In this document: piece after piece, positions 56,587-64,000 of the stretch | How positions within the stretch are numbered: the stretch's first letter is position 1 | Layout of the letters: each line of letters starts with the position of its first letter | NCBI RefSeq assembly: GCF_018882335.1 | Contig: NZ_JACVOS010000005.1 | Coordinates: forward strand, 1 to 64,000 | DNA: 64,000 nt | Direction of reading: 5' to 3' | Source of the DNA: Polynucleobacter sp. AM-25C3 | GTDB taxonomy: Bacteria; Pseudomonadota; Gammaproteobacteria; Burkholderiales; Burkholderiaceae | Notes under the pieces: generated by a model | The model's input: the letters and a program-made list of their open reading frames with translations, nothing else | Database searches by the model: none | What the model was told of the DNA's origin: nothing | Position numbers and translations under genes: made by a program

Positions 56587-57156
56587 TTAATTAACTACGC
56601 CAAATGAATTGGTTGGCTTAGTCTGTCCAGTAAAGCCATTCGGATTAAGCGAGTTAATGATGGCCTTAATATTCTTTTCTTGATAAGCAAAGTTACAGAA
56701 TGCGCCTTGGGCTAGTGCAGCTTGATAGCGGTTTGGTACATTGCTCTGAATAGTGCGCCAAGTTGAAAGCGGATTTTCTTTCCAGGCGCTATTTTCAAAA
56801 GTGCCATACAGACGCCATTGAAATGAGTCACAGCGGATACCTTCATATTGAGTCTGGCTATTACCATTCGGGCTGGTCAGAATAACGATGTATCTCGTCA
56901 CACCATCATTCCCAATCAAAATTGAGTCCGTATCCACCGCAAACTTAAAAATAGTATGTTGAGATACATAAAAAGGTTGAATGGTGGATTTATTTGGTGG
57001 GTTCAGCGGCATTGCCGTCGCACCCTCTTTGAAAACCGTTGGCGCAAATGGATCCACGCCGCTTTCCAGAGGGTCTCCCGCACACCCCGCTAGAGCTAGG
57101 TTAAGCGCTAAGCCAAGTAAAGAAAGGGAAATGCTGCGATTAGAGAGTTTTATCAT
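56587..57156 (-). CDS. CNP1-like family lipoprotein
   Basis: 189 residues. A lipoprotein signal peptide with lipobox LAGC near residue 25, then a single CNP1 domain (function unknown, named after a cryptic neisserial protein). Probably anchored to the outer membrane facing the periplasm. Starts in a 4-nt overlap with the rppH stop, so the two are one transcription unit; this pairing between proB and rppH/proS is common in betaproteobacteria. Confidence 0.85.
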   Translation of the reverse strand: MIKLSNRSISLSLLGLALNLALAGCAGDPLESGVDPFAPTVFKEGATAMPLNPPNKSTIQPFYVSQHTIFKFAVDTDSILIGNDGVTRYIVILTSPNGNSQTQYEGIRCDSFQWRLYGTFENSAWKENPLSTWRTIQSNVPNRYQAALAQGAFCNFAYQEKNIKAIINSLNPNGFTGQTKPTNSFGVVN

Positions 57157-57749
57157 GGATTATCAGTCGGTTTTGGCTCTTTGGGCTCATCTTCTTCATT
57201 CGCATAGAAAGATTGAAGTAGGTCGATCGGCGATCCCCAGGCAAGTTGTTGCATGCGAATGCCTCTTGAAAGGTAGCGGGCGAGTTCGGAAAGGGCCATT
57301 TGGTAAACCTCGCGCTTGAAGTCAATAACGGAGTCCAGTTGAATCCAAAAAGGAACCCAGCGCCAGGCATCAAATTCAGGGTGCTCTGAGGCGCGTAAGT
57401 GAATATCGCTATCTGAGCCGACTAAACGCAATAAAAACCAGATTTGTTTTTGGCCACGATAGCTTGCACGATGGGTTTTGGAGGCATGTTGTCGGCGTAA
57501 GAACTCCTCAGGGACGTCATAACGAAGCCAGTCCCTAGTGCGCCCAATAATTTGGACATGTTCCTGTAGCAAGCCAACTTCCTCATGCAATTCGCGGTAC
57601 ATGGCCTGCTCTGGGCTCTCACCATGCTGAATCCCGCCCTGCGGGAACTGCCACGAATGCTGCCCAACGCGTTTTCCCCAGAAAACCTCGTTATGGCTAT
57701 TGAGGAGGACTATGCCGACATTGGGTCGATACCCTTCACGGTCAAGCAT
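57153..57749 (-). CDS. rppH: RNA pyrophosphohydrolase
   Basis: Removes pyrophosphate from the 5' end of mRNAs, starting RNase E-dependent decay. From ATG 57749 ([17 protein letters not shown]) the protein has 198 residues and matches the universal RppH N-terminus. A longer frame reaching 57806 would begin inside the end of the tnpB element. The NUDIX box is [17 protein letters not shown] followed by HEEVGL. The C-terminal ~50 residues (SPIDLLQSF... acidic tail) are variable. The tnpB insertion has replaced part of its upstream region, which may affect its promoter. Confidence 0.93.
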   Translation of the reverse strand: MLDREGYRPNVGIVLLNSHNEVFWGKRVGQHSWQFPQGGIQHGESPEQAMYRELHEEVGLLQEHVQIIGRTRDWLRYDVPEEFLRRQHASKTHRASYRGQKQIWFLLRLVGSDSDIHLRASEHPEFDAWRWVPFWIQLDSVIDFKREVYQMALSELARYLSRGIRMQQLAWGSPIDLLQSFYANEEDEPKEPKPTDNP

Positions 57750-57799
57750 GAGATCGTGCCTCAAATCCTTTAAAATCAATGATTTGATTATATCCATAC

Positions 57800-57950
57800 T
57801 TGACATCCCCTCCTTGTTAAATCAGGGAGATTCCCACAGCTGGCGACACATGTCCATGTCGGGCAAGAATATTTAAGGCGGCATTGACATCACGATGATG
57901 ACTAACGCCGCACTCAGAACATATCCACTGCCTTATTCCAAGATCTGCGA
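57800..57950 (-). ncRNA. candidate omega-RNA scaffold at the 3' end of tnpB
   Basis: TnpB nucleases use an RNA made from the 3' end of the tnpB transcript and the right end of the element, with the guide just beyond. Here the last codons and the following 20 nt can fold (ATCTCC pairing with GGGGAT, with a G-T wobble), and the element seems to end at GATGTCAA near 57800. Extent on the 5' side is a guess. Confidence 0.3.
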
Positions 57951-58866
57951 TACCTTTCGGCCTTGAATTGGGTAGAGCGCCACAATTCGAGCAAATTTGG
58001 GAGGTGAAGCTTTCATTAACTTCCTCATACCATGCGCCATGCTTAATAGCCTTGTACGCTAGTTGATTGCGAAACGTTGACCAAGAAGCATCTAAAACAG
58101 ACTTCGCCATCTTGGTTTTAGCAAGCGCGGCAGGTTTAATGTTGCCCACTGCTATGTAATCAAATTCTTGTGTTATTCGGCTAGAGATTTTATGAAGTTG
58201 GTCAGCTCGTCGATTGGCGATTTTCGAATGTATCTTCGCAACTAATCGTCTTTTATTGGCACGTTGCGCGATTACTAATGATGGCTCTAATTTTTTGTAG
58301 TCGTGTTGGCTTGATATAACCTCACCAGTAGAGAGTGCGGCAAACTCCTTCAATCCCAGATCGATCCCTACGCCGTTACATAATTTACGCCGTGGAGCTT
58401 CGGAAATTTCAATAACAATATTAAGAAACCAGTTTCCGCGAGCATCACGGCTAAAGTTAGTGCCATCTTTAATTTTTCCATCTGGTAGTGCCCGAGAGTG
58501 GAAAATGCGAAATGTGTTACCAGCAAATCGAAAAGCATTTCCCTCGCGTTTAAGTTCTCGACCTTTAATTGGCACCCATCCCAGTGATTTATTGCTGCGA
58601 TAACGAAGGTAGGGGCGTTTGAGTTGTGCCCTTGACTTTGCGTACTGCTCACAAATTGCGTTAATGGTGCCAGAATGTAAGCCAAGTTCTTTACTGCTTC
58701 CAGCAGTAAGTACATTCAAATTAAAACCAGAAGGCCACTTTTTTCGCCATTGAAGCGCATGTTTTTGCGTATCATTACAGAAATTCCAGACAAGGTTCAC
58801 TGCACGACTTTGTCTATTTAACAAGCCGTTAAGGGATTTAACGCGGTACCTATAAACCAACAACAT
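57817..58866 (-). CDS. tnpB: IS200/IS605-family TnpB RNA-guided nuclease homologue, solitary
   Basis: 349 residues. An N-terminal helix-rich domain is followed by a RuvC fold and a zinc ribbon. Asp169 ([15 protein letters not shown]) is the first RuvC acid and Asp326 ([12 protein letters not shown]) the third. The zinc ribbon is C292-x2-C295 and C316-x2-C319. At the usual second-acid site (V-x-E-x-L) the protein has AVGNIKPA with Gly241; Glu285 in [10 protein letters not shown] may substitute, as in some TnpB groups. No tnpA is present. It lies between rppH (11 nt from the tnpB stop to the longest rppH frame) and proS. Frame is intact. A LexA-type palindrome overlaps the start codon. Confidence 0.9.
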   Translation of the reverse strand: MLLVYRYRVKSLNGLLNRQSRAVNLVWNFCNDTQKHALQWRKKWPSGFNLNVLTAGSSKELGLHSGTINAICEQYAKSRAQLKRPYLRYRSNKSLGWVPIKGRELKREGNAFRFAGNTFRIFHSRALPDGKIKDGTNFSRDARGNWFLNIVIEISEAPRRKLCNGVGIDLGLKEFAALSTGEVISSQHDYKKLEPSLVIAQRANKRRLVAKIHSKIANRRADQLHKISSRITQEFDYIAVGNIKPAALAKTKMAKSVLDASWSTFRNQLAYKAIKHGAWYEEVNESFTSQICSNCGALPNSRPKGIADLGIRQWICSECGVSHHRDVNAALNILARHGHVSPAVGISLI

Positions 58867-58886
58867 ACTGTATATATTAACAGTAT
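58865..58886. promoter_or_regulatory. LexA-type palindrome / left-end hairpin overlapping the tnpB start
   Basis: ATACTGT-N8-ACAGTAT, perfect 7-bp arms with CTGT-N8-ACAG, the LexA box form. Two bases of the tnpB ATG are part of it. It could repress tnpB through LexA, or be the subterminal hairpin that IS200/IS605 elements carry at the left end. TTAC-like tetranucleotides just upstream in the tnpB direction could be the target-adjacent motif. Confidence 0.5.
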
Positions 58887-58937
58887 CGGTAATGTAAAAT
58901 AACCACTTTAGCGTTGCGCGTACCCCCTTTTTATTTT

Positions 58938-58955
58938 TTCACCCCGAAGGGTGAA
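58938..58955 (+). repeat. hairpin in the proS leader
   Basis: TTCACCC and GGGTGAA pair around a CGAA tetraloop, preceded by a T-rich run and followed within 7 nt by the AGGAAA ribosome-binding site of proS. No T-run follows, so it is a 5'-UTR structure rather than a terminator. Confidence 0.55.
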
Positions 58956-58972
58956 GTAACACAGGAAATTCA

Positions 58973-60715
58973 ATGAAAGCTTCACAGTCATTTCTAGCCA
59001 CGCTCAAAGAAGCCCCTTCCGACGCTGAGGTGGTCTCGCACAAATTGATGGTGCGTGCCGGTTTAATTCGCAAACTTAGTGCGGGTATTTATAACTATTT
59101 GCCTTTGGGTTTGAAGTCCATTCGCAAAGTGGAAAACATTATTCGCGAAGAAATGAATCGTGCGGGCGCAATTGAGTTGCTCATGCCGATGATTCAGCCT
59201 GCGGAGTTATGGCAAGAGACGGGTCGTTGGGAAAAAATGGGACCCGAGTTGCTCCGCATTAAAGATCGACATGATCGCGACTTTTTAATTCAACCAACCT
59301 CTGAAGAGGTGGTAACAGATTTAGCGCGCAACGAGATTAAGAGCTACAAACAGCTCCCCGTAAATTTTTATCAAATTCAGACAAAGTTCCGTGATGAGCG
59401 CCGTCCTCGCTTTGGCATCATGCGTGGTCGTGAGTTCAGCATGAAAGATGCTTACTCCTTTGATCGCGATGCTGAGGGTTTGAAGAAGTCTTATCAAATC
59501 ATGTTCGATGCTTACACTCGTATCTTCAAGCGTATGGGTTTGAAGTTCCGTGCGGTAACAGCAGATAACGGCGCGATTGGCGGATCCGGTAGTCAAGAAT
59601 TCCACGTGATTGCAGATACTGGCGAAGATGCCATTGTTTATTGTCCAACATCTGATTACGCGGCCAATCTGGAGGCTGCTGAATCACTTTCATTAATTGC
59701 GGCACGTGTTGCTGCAACCCAGACAATGACTAAGGTTGCAACGCCAGATCAAACCAATTGCGCTGACGTTGCCCAGTTTTTAAAGTTACCACTCGAGCAG
59801 ACGGTGAAGTCATTACTGTTTGCTGCCGATCAAGAAGAAGGGCCGGCTAAATTATTTATGCTGCTGGTTCGTGGCGATCATGAGCTCAATGAAATCAAAG
59901 CCAGCAAAATCCCTGGTATGGCAGAGTCACGTTTTGCAAGTGAGGCCGAGATTCAGCAGGCATGTAATGCGCCTGCCGGTTACCTAGGGCCTGTCGGCGT
60001 TAGCTCTGATGTAATCGTAGTTGCCGATCGTACTGTTGCTAATATGTCCGACTTCGTGTGCGGTGCCAATGGGGCTGGGTACCACTTAACTGGTGTGAAC
60101 TGGGGACGTGATTTGCCCGAGACCTTGGTCCTGGATTTGCGCAATGCTGTAGTGGGAGACCCTTCTCCTGATGGCAAAGGTGTTGTGGATATTTGTCGTG
60201 GGATCGAAGTGGGACATGTGTTTCAACTGGGTACCAATTACTCCGAAGCAATGGGCTGTACCTATTTAGATCAGCAAGGTAAAGCGCAGCCAATGGTGAT
60301 GGGTTGTTATGGAATTGGCGTTACCCGTCTTTTGGGTGCTGCAATTGAGCAGGGCAATGACGAGCGCGGCATTGTTTGGCCAATTTCGATGGCGCCATTT
60401 GAGGTGGTGATTTGCCCAATGGGTTACGACAAATCTGAAGCAGTAAAAGTGGCTGCCGACCAATTGCACGATGAGTTGACTGCTGCTGGGATCGATGTGG
60501 TTCTCGATGATCGTGGTGAGAGACCGGGCGCGATGTTTGCAGACTGGGAGTTGATCGGCGTGCCGTTCCGTGTCGTGATTGGAGATCGCGGTTTGGTGGA
60601 TGCTCAGGTAGAATTCAAAGGGCGTACTGATGCCGAGTCACAAAATATTCCGCTGGCAGAAATTAAAGTGAAAGTGATTTCTGCGGTTGATGCGGCCAAG
60701 AAATTAATTTCTTAA
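58973..60715 (+). CDS. proS: prolyl-tRNA synthetase
   Basis: Class II synthetase charging tRNA-Pro. 580 residues, the bacterial type with an editing (INS) domain at about 225-400 between motifs 2 and 3. Motif 1 is [20 protein letters not shown], motif 2 [20 protein letters not shown], motif 3 [18 protein letters not shown]. The anticodon-binding domain closes the protein. AGGAAA precedes the ATG. It is divergent from tnpB and was probably divergent from rppH before the insertion. Confidence 0.97.
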   Translation: MKASQSFLATLKEAPSDAEVVSHKLMVRAGLIRKLSAGIYNYLPLGLKSIRKVENIIREEMNRAGAIELLMPMIQPAELWQETGRWEKMGPELLRIKDRHDRDFLIQPTSEEVVTDLARNEIKSYKQLPVNFYQIQTKFRDERRPRFGIMRGREFSMKDAYSFDRDAEGLKKSYQIMFDAYTRIFKRMGLKFRAVTADNGAIGGSGSQEFHVIADTGEDAIVYCPTSDYAANLEAAESLSLIAARVAATQTMTKVATPDQTNCADVAQFLKLPLEQTVKSLLFAADQEEGPAKLFMLLVRGDHELNEIKASKIPGMAESRFASEAEIQQACNAPAGYLGPVGVSSDVIVVADRTVANMSDFVCGANGAGYHLTGVNWGRDLPETLVLDLRNAVVGDPSPDGKGVVDICRGIEVGHVFQLGTNYSEAMGCTYLDQQGKAQPMVMGCYGIGVTRLLGAAIEQGNDERGIVWPISMAPFEVVICPMGYDKSEAVKVAADQLHDELTAAGIDVVLDDRGERPGAMFADWELIGVPFRVVIGDRGLVDAQVEFKGRTDAESQNIPLAEIKVKVISAVDAAKKLIS

Positions 60716-60735
60716 ACCCAAACACTTTGTAAGGA

Positions 60736-62118
60736 TTATTTTTTAAAGAGCCCGCCAATACCTTTGGCGGCTCCTTTTGCAGCCATAGTCGCCATGGTGC
60801 GTGCCATCTTGCCACCTTTGAACTGCTTCATCATCGTTTGCATTTGCTCAAACTGTGCAAGCAAACGATTGACTTCCTGAACTTCGACGCCCGCACCAGC
60901 AGCGATGCGGCGTTTGCGAGTAGCCTTTAGTAATTCAGGTTTCGCGCGTTCTTTTGGCGTCATGCTGTCGATGATGCCGCGCATGCGTTTGGTTTGTTTA
61001 TCCGCAGCACTTAAATTGGTTTTAGATGCTGCTTGTGCCATATGACTTGGCAGCTTATCCATCAAGCTGGCCATGCCGCCCATCTGTTGCATCTGTGCCA
61101 ACTGATCACGGAAGTCACCAAGATCAAACCCACCTTTAGAAATCTTACTTGCTAACTTTTCTGCTTTGGCAACATCGACGTTTTGCTGGGCTTGTTCAAC
61201 CAAGGCAAGAATATCGCCCATGCCCAAAATGCGGTTAGCCATTCGGTCGGCATCGAATGCCTCGAGGCCATCCATCTTTTCGGCAACACCAATGAATTTG
61301 AGTGGTACACCGGTAACTTGACGTACGGAAAGCGCTGCACCGCCTCGAGAGTCACCATCCAACTTAGTCAGAATTACGCCAGTCAGTGGAAGTGCGTCGT
61401 GGAATGCCTTGGCAGTATTGACGGCATCCTGTCCCAGCATGGCATCGACAACGAACAATGTCTCAATCGGATTGAGATTGGCGTGCAAGGTTTTAATTTC
61501 TTGCATGAGTGCTTCGTCAATACCTAAGCGACCAGCTGTATCCACCAACAGCACGTCAAAGTAGTGACGGCGTGCCCAATCCAGTGCAGCTGCCGCAATC
61601 TCACTAGGCTTTTGATTGATGTTGCTGGGGAAGAATTCAGCGCCAACTTGTTTGGTGACGGTTTCTAACTGCTCGATAGCGGCAGGACGATAGATGTCAC
61701 AAGAAACCGTTAATACTTTCTTTTTCTTCTTTTCCTGGAGAAACTTGGCCAGCTTACCTACTGAAGTAGTTTTACCGGCACCTTGAAGGCCCGCCATCAG
61801 AATCACTGCAGGTGGTTGAGTTGCTAAATTCAGTTCCCCGCTTTGGGTGGTGTCCCCACGCATGACTTGAGCCAGTTCGCGTTGAACAACCCCTACTAGC
61901 GCCTGACCTGGGCTGAGGCTGCCAACCACTTCTTCGCCAAGGGCTTTAAATTTGATTTGTTCTAGTAAAGATTTAACGACTGGAAGCGCAACGTCAGCCT
62001 CCAATAAGGCCAGGCGGATCTCCCGCAGCATTTCTGCAGTGTTCGCTTCGGTGAGGCGAGCTTGCCCGCGCATTGTTTTAACAACACGGGATAGACGGTC
62101 GGTGAGATTCTCTAGCAT
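60736..62118 (-). CDS. ffh: signal recognition particle protein Ffh
   Basis: SRP54 GTPase that targets membrane proteins co-translationally with 4.5S RNA and FtsY. 460 residues: N domain, G domain (GLQGAGKTTSVGKLAKFL, DTAGRLGID, TKLDGDSRGG) and the methionine-rich M domain (LAQMQQMGGMASLMDKLPSH onward) with the RNA-binding KRRIAAGAGVEVQEVNRLL segment. Convergent with proS and divergent from ccsA across 20 nt. Confidence 0.97.
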   Translation of the reverse strand: MLENLTDRLSRVVKTMRGQARLTEANTAEMLREIRLALLEADVALPVVKSLLEQIKFKALGEEVVGSLSPGQALVGVVQRELAQVMRGDTTQSGELNLATQPPAVILMAGLQGAGKTTSVGKLAKFLQEKKKKKVLTVSCDIYRPAAIEQLETVTKQVGAEFFPSNINQKPSEIAAAALDWARRHYFDVLLVDTAGRLGIDEALMQEIKTLHANLNPIETLFVVDAMLGQDAVNTAKAFHDALPLTGVILTKLDGDSRGGAALSVRQVTGVPLKFIGVAEKMDGLEAFDADRMANRILGMGDILALVEQAQQNVDVAKAEKLASKISKGGFDLGDFRDQLAQMQQMGGMASLMDKLPSHMAQAASKTNLSAADKQTKRMRGIIDSMTPKERAKPELLKATRKRRIAAGAGVEVQEVNRLLAQFEQMQTMMKQFKGGKMARTMATMAAKGAAKGIGGLFKK

Positions 62119-62138
62119 TTATCGATTAGACTTTCCAG

Positions 62139-62987
62139 ATGGATATTTTAGGTTACTCAGGCTCGGGATGGCTCCCATCTGCACTTTATTTGCTTCTTTT
62201 GGCCTTTTTGAGCTCGAGACCCAAGGGAAAGATTGAGTCTCCTGCTTTTAATGGGCTGATTCAGGCGGTGATTTTCTTGATTCTGCTCATCCATGGAATT
62301 CAACTGCATGATTCAGTATTCACACCCGAGGGCTTTGTCTTTGGTTTTGCTCAAGATCTCTCTTTGATTGCTTGGGTAGGCCTCGCTTTTTACTGGTTTC
62401 AGTCTTGGTTTTTGCCTATCTCGAGCTTGCGCTGGCTGGTGTTGATTTTTGCTTTGATCTGCTCAGCATTGCCCGCCATTTTCTCAGGCACCTTGATTTC
62501 TCCAAAAGCGGTTTCTGACCCTTGGTTTAAGGGGCACTTTATTGTCGCCACCATTTCGGTTGGGCTCTTGAGTCTTGCGGCAATGCACGCCATGTTAATG
62601 AGCGTTCAAGACCGAGCACTACATCGTCAGTTGGCCGTCATCCCCAACAGTCGTATAGCTCATTGGCTTGAGGACTTACCGCCATTGATGACAATGGAAA
62701 GTCTCTTATTCAATTTGCTCTACGTTGGTTTTGCATTACTGAGTTTGACGGTGTTTTCTGGCTTACTCTTTTCTCAAGCCTTATTTGGCAAGCCACTCGT
62801 TTTTGATCACAAGACTATCTTTGCACTGATTTCTTGGTTCCTGTTTGCCGGGCTGATTGTTACTCGCTGGCGTGTTGGCTTGCGCGGGCGCGCCGCCATC
62901 CGCTGGGTCTTAAGCGCATATACCGCCTTGCTCCTAGCTTATGTTGGCAGCCGCTTTGTCCTGGAAGTCATTCTGCAAAGGGCATGA
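62139..62987 (+). CDS. CcsA-domain inner-membrane protein (cytochrome c assembly protein / YpjD-like)
   Basis: 282 residues with about eight transmembrane helices and the CcsA/ResC-type domain (FKGHFIVATISVGLLSLAAM, then HKTIFALISWFLF). The tryptophan-rich WWD haem-handling motif of true CcsA/CcmC is not evident, so it is closer to YpjD-like members next to ffh, whose role is unclear. Its stop lies 4 nt before the start chosen for the AmpD fusion. Confidence 0.85.
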   Translation: MDILGYSGSGWLPSALYLLLLAFLSSRPKGKIESPAFNGLIQAVIFLILLIHGIQLHDSVFTPEGFVFGFAQDLSLIAWVGLAFYWFQSWFLPISSLRWLVLIFALICSALPAIFSGTLISPKAVSDPWFKGHFIVATISVGLLSLAAMHAMLMSVQDRALHRQLAVIPNSRIAHWLEDLPPLMTMESLLFNLLYVGFALLSLTVFSGLLFSQALFGKPLVFDHKTIFALISWFLFAGLIVTRWRVGLRGRAAIRWVLSAYTALLLAYVGSRFVLEVILQRA

Positions 62988-62991
62988 AGTT

Positions 62992-63807
62992 TTGATTAAA
63001 TGGCTTCTTTTAATTGCTGGCCTAGGCTTTTTATACCTTTGGCTTAAAGGAAAAAAGCAGTCAAAGCTCAATACGGATGAGGCCGCTAAGGTAAAAGCCC
63101 AGCGTGCCAAAATTGTTGAGCCAGAGACTATTGTCCAGTGCCAGTCTTGTTCTCTGCATCTTCCAAAGTCAGAGGCGATTGCGCAAGAAGACCGGTTCTA
63201 TTGCTCAAAAGAGCACCTTAATAGTTTGGATGCTCAGGGTTGGTTGGGCTCTGCCGCTTGGAGAATCTCCCCGAATCAAGATATACGACCAGAGGGCCTC
63301 ACGCCGGATTTGGTCGTCATTCATCACATTAGTCTTCCGCCTAGCGATTTCGTGGATCGCAATTCCACCCAATTTATTGTGGATTTTTTCCAAAATAAAC
63401 TGGGTTCCTCTTTGCATCCCTATTTTGAAGAGATTGCTGATCAGAAGGTCTCTAGTCATTTCTTGATTTCCCGTCGTGGTGAGGTATTCCAGTTTGTATC
63501 TACCCAAAACAAAGCTTGGCATGCCGGCCCCTCATCCTTTTTGGGTCGGGAAAAGTGTAATGATTTTTCGATTGGCGTTGAGTTGGAAGGTGATTCTGAG
63601 CATCCCTTTGAAGCAATTCAATATGAATCGCTGGCTAAATTAAGTACTCAACTTGGGGCTGTCTATCCCAATTTACAATTTGCTGGGCACAGCGATATCG
63701 CCCCAGGAAGAAAAACTGACCCAGGCGTGCAATTTGATTGGCAACAGTTCCGCACAAAAACTGATATTCCTGTCGAAAAATTACCCTTCGGATTGCAGTC
63801 CCGCTAG
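62992..63807 (+). CDS. ampD: membrane-anchored zinc-finger / AmpD amidase fusion
   Basis: From TTG 62992, 271 residues. Residues 4-18 form a hydrophobic helix followed by KGKKQ, so the rest should be cytoplasmic. About 45-80 is a PP0621-like zinc-finger segment (C50-x2-C53, C71-S-K-E-H75). About 100-255 is an N-acetyl-anhydromuramyl-L-alanine amidase: zinc ligands in VVIHHISLPP (His111) and GHSDIAPGRKTDPG (His233, Asp243), acid Glu197. It recycles 1,6-anhydromuropeptides such as those released by MltA. In relatives the two parts are separate adjacent genes. The upstream ATG at 62941 lies inside ccsA and is less likely. Confidence 0.85.
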   Translation: MIKWLLLIAGLGFLYLWLKGKKQSKLNTDEAAKVKAQRAKIVEPETIVQCQSCSLHLPKSEAIAQEDRFYCSKEHLNSLDAQGWLGSAAWRISPNQDIRPEGLTPDLVVIHHISLPPSDFVDRNSTQFIVDFFQNKLGSSLHPYFEEIADQKVSSHFLISRRGEVFQFVSTQNKAWHAGPSSFLGREKCNDFSIGVELEGDSEHPFEAIQYESLAKLSTQLGAVYPNLQFAGHSDIAPGRKTDPGVQFDWQQFRTKTDIPVEKLPFGLQSR

Positions 63808-63823
63808 GATCAATAATTAGTAT

Positions 63824-63839
63824 GTGAGCACACGCTCAC
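63824..63839. promoter_or_regulatory. GTGAGC-N4-GCTCAC dyad, TetR-type operator candidate
   Basis: A perfect 6-bp dyad 16 nt after the AmpD-fusion stop. Its form resembles operators of TetR-family repressors. A TATAAA (63866-63871) follows 26 bp later and may be the -10 of a gene beyond the window. Confidence 0.4.
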
Positions 63840-63905
63840 TTTCTACCCCTTTGGCTAAAAAGGGCTATAAAATACGCACCAAAATGAGCCCTAATTTCTT
63901 AAAAA

Positions 63906-63971
63906 TATAGGGAAAAACACTAATAAATATTCATCAGAAATGTCTTACCAAATTCCGAATATTTCCCTATA
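63906..63971. repeat. nested inverted repeats at the window end
   Basis: TATAGGGAAA (63906-63915) is complementary to TTTCCCTATA (63962-63971), and inside it AAATATTC (63925-63932) to GAATATTT (63957-63964). The right arms are contiguous, the left arms are 9 nt apart. Non-coding on both strands as far as visible. Probably the regulatory leader of a gene beyond 64000. Confidence 0.5.
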
Positions 63972-64000
63972 CTTAGTGGTAAATGCACTTCGAGACACTA

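Noticed and set aside
63917-63979. Possible pair of NrdR boxes
   Set aside because: Half-site matches (ACACTA, TAGTG) only, and the ~47-bp spacing does not fit the usual three-turn arrangement.
1-64000. CRISPR array, tRNA or rRNA genes
   Set aside because: No regularly spaced direct repeats, no cloverleaf or T-loop pattern and no rRNA-like stretch noticed on reading; a tRNA scan was not possible here.

Overview
The window looks like a chromosomal segment of a free-living freshwater betaproteobacterium of the Burkholderiaceae, most probably Polynucleobacter. Four things support this: moderate-to-low GC, very compact coding with many 1-10 nt gene overlaps, betaproteobacterial gene orders (rpe-trpE-trpG-trpD-trpC; lpxC-DUF721-secA; pilB-pilC-pilD-coaE-zapD; rplU-rpmA-obg-proB-CNP1-rppH-proS; ffh-ccsA-ampD), and protein sequences typical of the group. 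The genus is inferred from memory of these families, not from a search. I see no rRNA, tRNA or CRISPR array, and no gene-free stretch longer than 300 bases.

Layout. 1-268: 3' end of an IS3-family transposase and a broken membrane-protein remnant. 265-4906 (-): rpe-trpEGDC, tryptophan synthesis. 4956-7414 (+): apaG, lytic transglycosylase mltA, an enoyl-CoA hydratase. 7420-8616 (-): an M20 amidohydrolase. 8636-13054: biotin genes, bioA-bioF-bioD on the minus strand and divergent bioB, followed by coq7. 13970-31449 (+): a complete dcw cell-wall and division cluster (mraZ, rsmH, ftsL, ftsI, murE, murF, mraY, murD, ftsW, murG, murC, ddlB, ftsQ, ftsA, ftsZ). Nearly every junction overlaps, and the cluster is preceded by a clear promoter with MraZ repeats. 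31561-36356: peroxiredoxin, lpxC, a DciA-like gene on the other strand, secA. 36363-39759: a GAF/Fis-type regulator divergent from an aldehyde dehydrogenase and its DUF779 companion. 39840-47700: argJ, DUF815 ATPase, NUDIX hydrolase (+), then zapD, coaE, pilD, pilC, pilB and a CNNM/CBS transporter (-). 47818-53886: Ogt-type methyltransferase, a squalene/phytoene synthase, a sodium:solute symporter, a panE-like reductase, an FAH-family hydrolase and a polyprenyl synthase. 53962-56560: rplU, rpmA, obg, proB. 56587-58866 (-): CNP1 lipoprotein, rppH and a solitary tnpB. 58973-63807: proS, ffh, ccsA and an AmpD fusion.

Most of the window is core biology: tryptophan, biotin, peptidoglycan, division, secretion, ribosome and tRNA charging. 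The accessory or unexplained parts are few. They are (i) the tnpB insertion between rppH and proS, whose protein lacks the usual second RuvC glutamate and whose start codon overlaps a perfect LexA-type palindrome; (ii) a second palindrome with identical arms upstream of the dcw cluster; (iii) a membrane-anchored zinc-finger/AmpD fusion; (iv) an AcoR-like regulator with no AAA+ domain; (v) a reduced pilBCD set whose prepilin peptidase has no methylase domain; and (vi) several unexplained inverted repeats in intergenic DNA. Start codons were chosen by family length, lipobox position, ribosome-binding site or overlap with the upstream stop, as stated in each entry.
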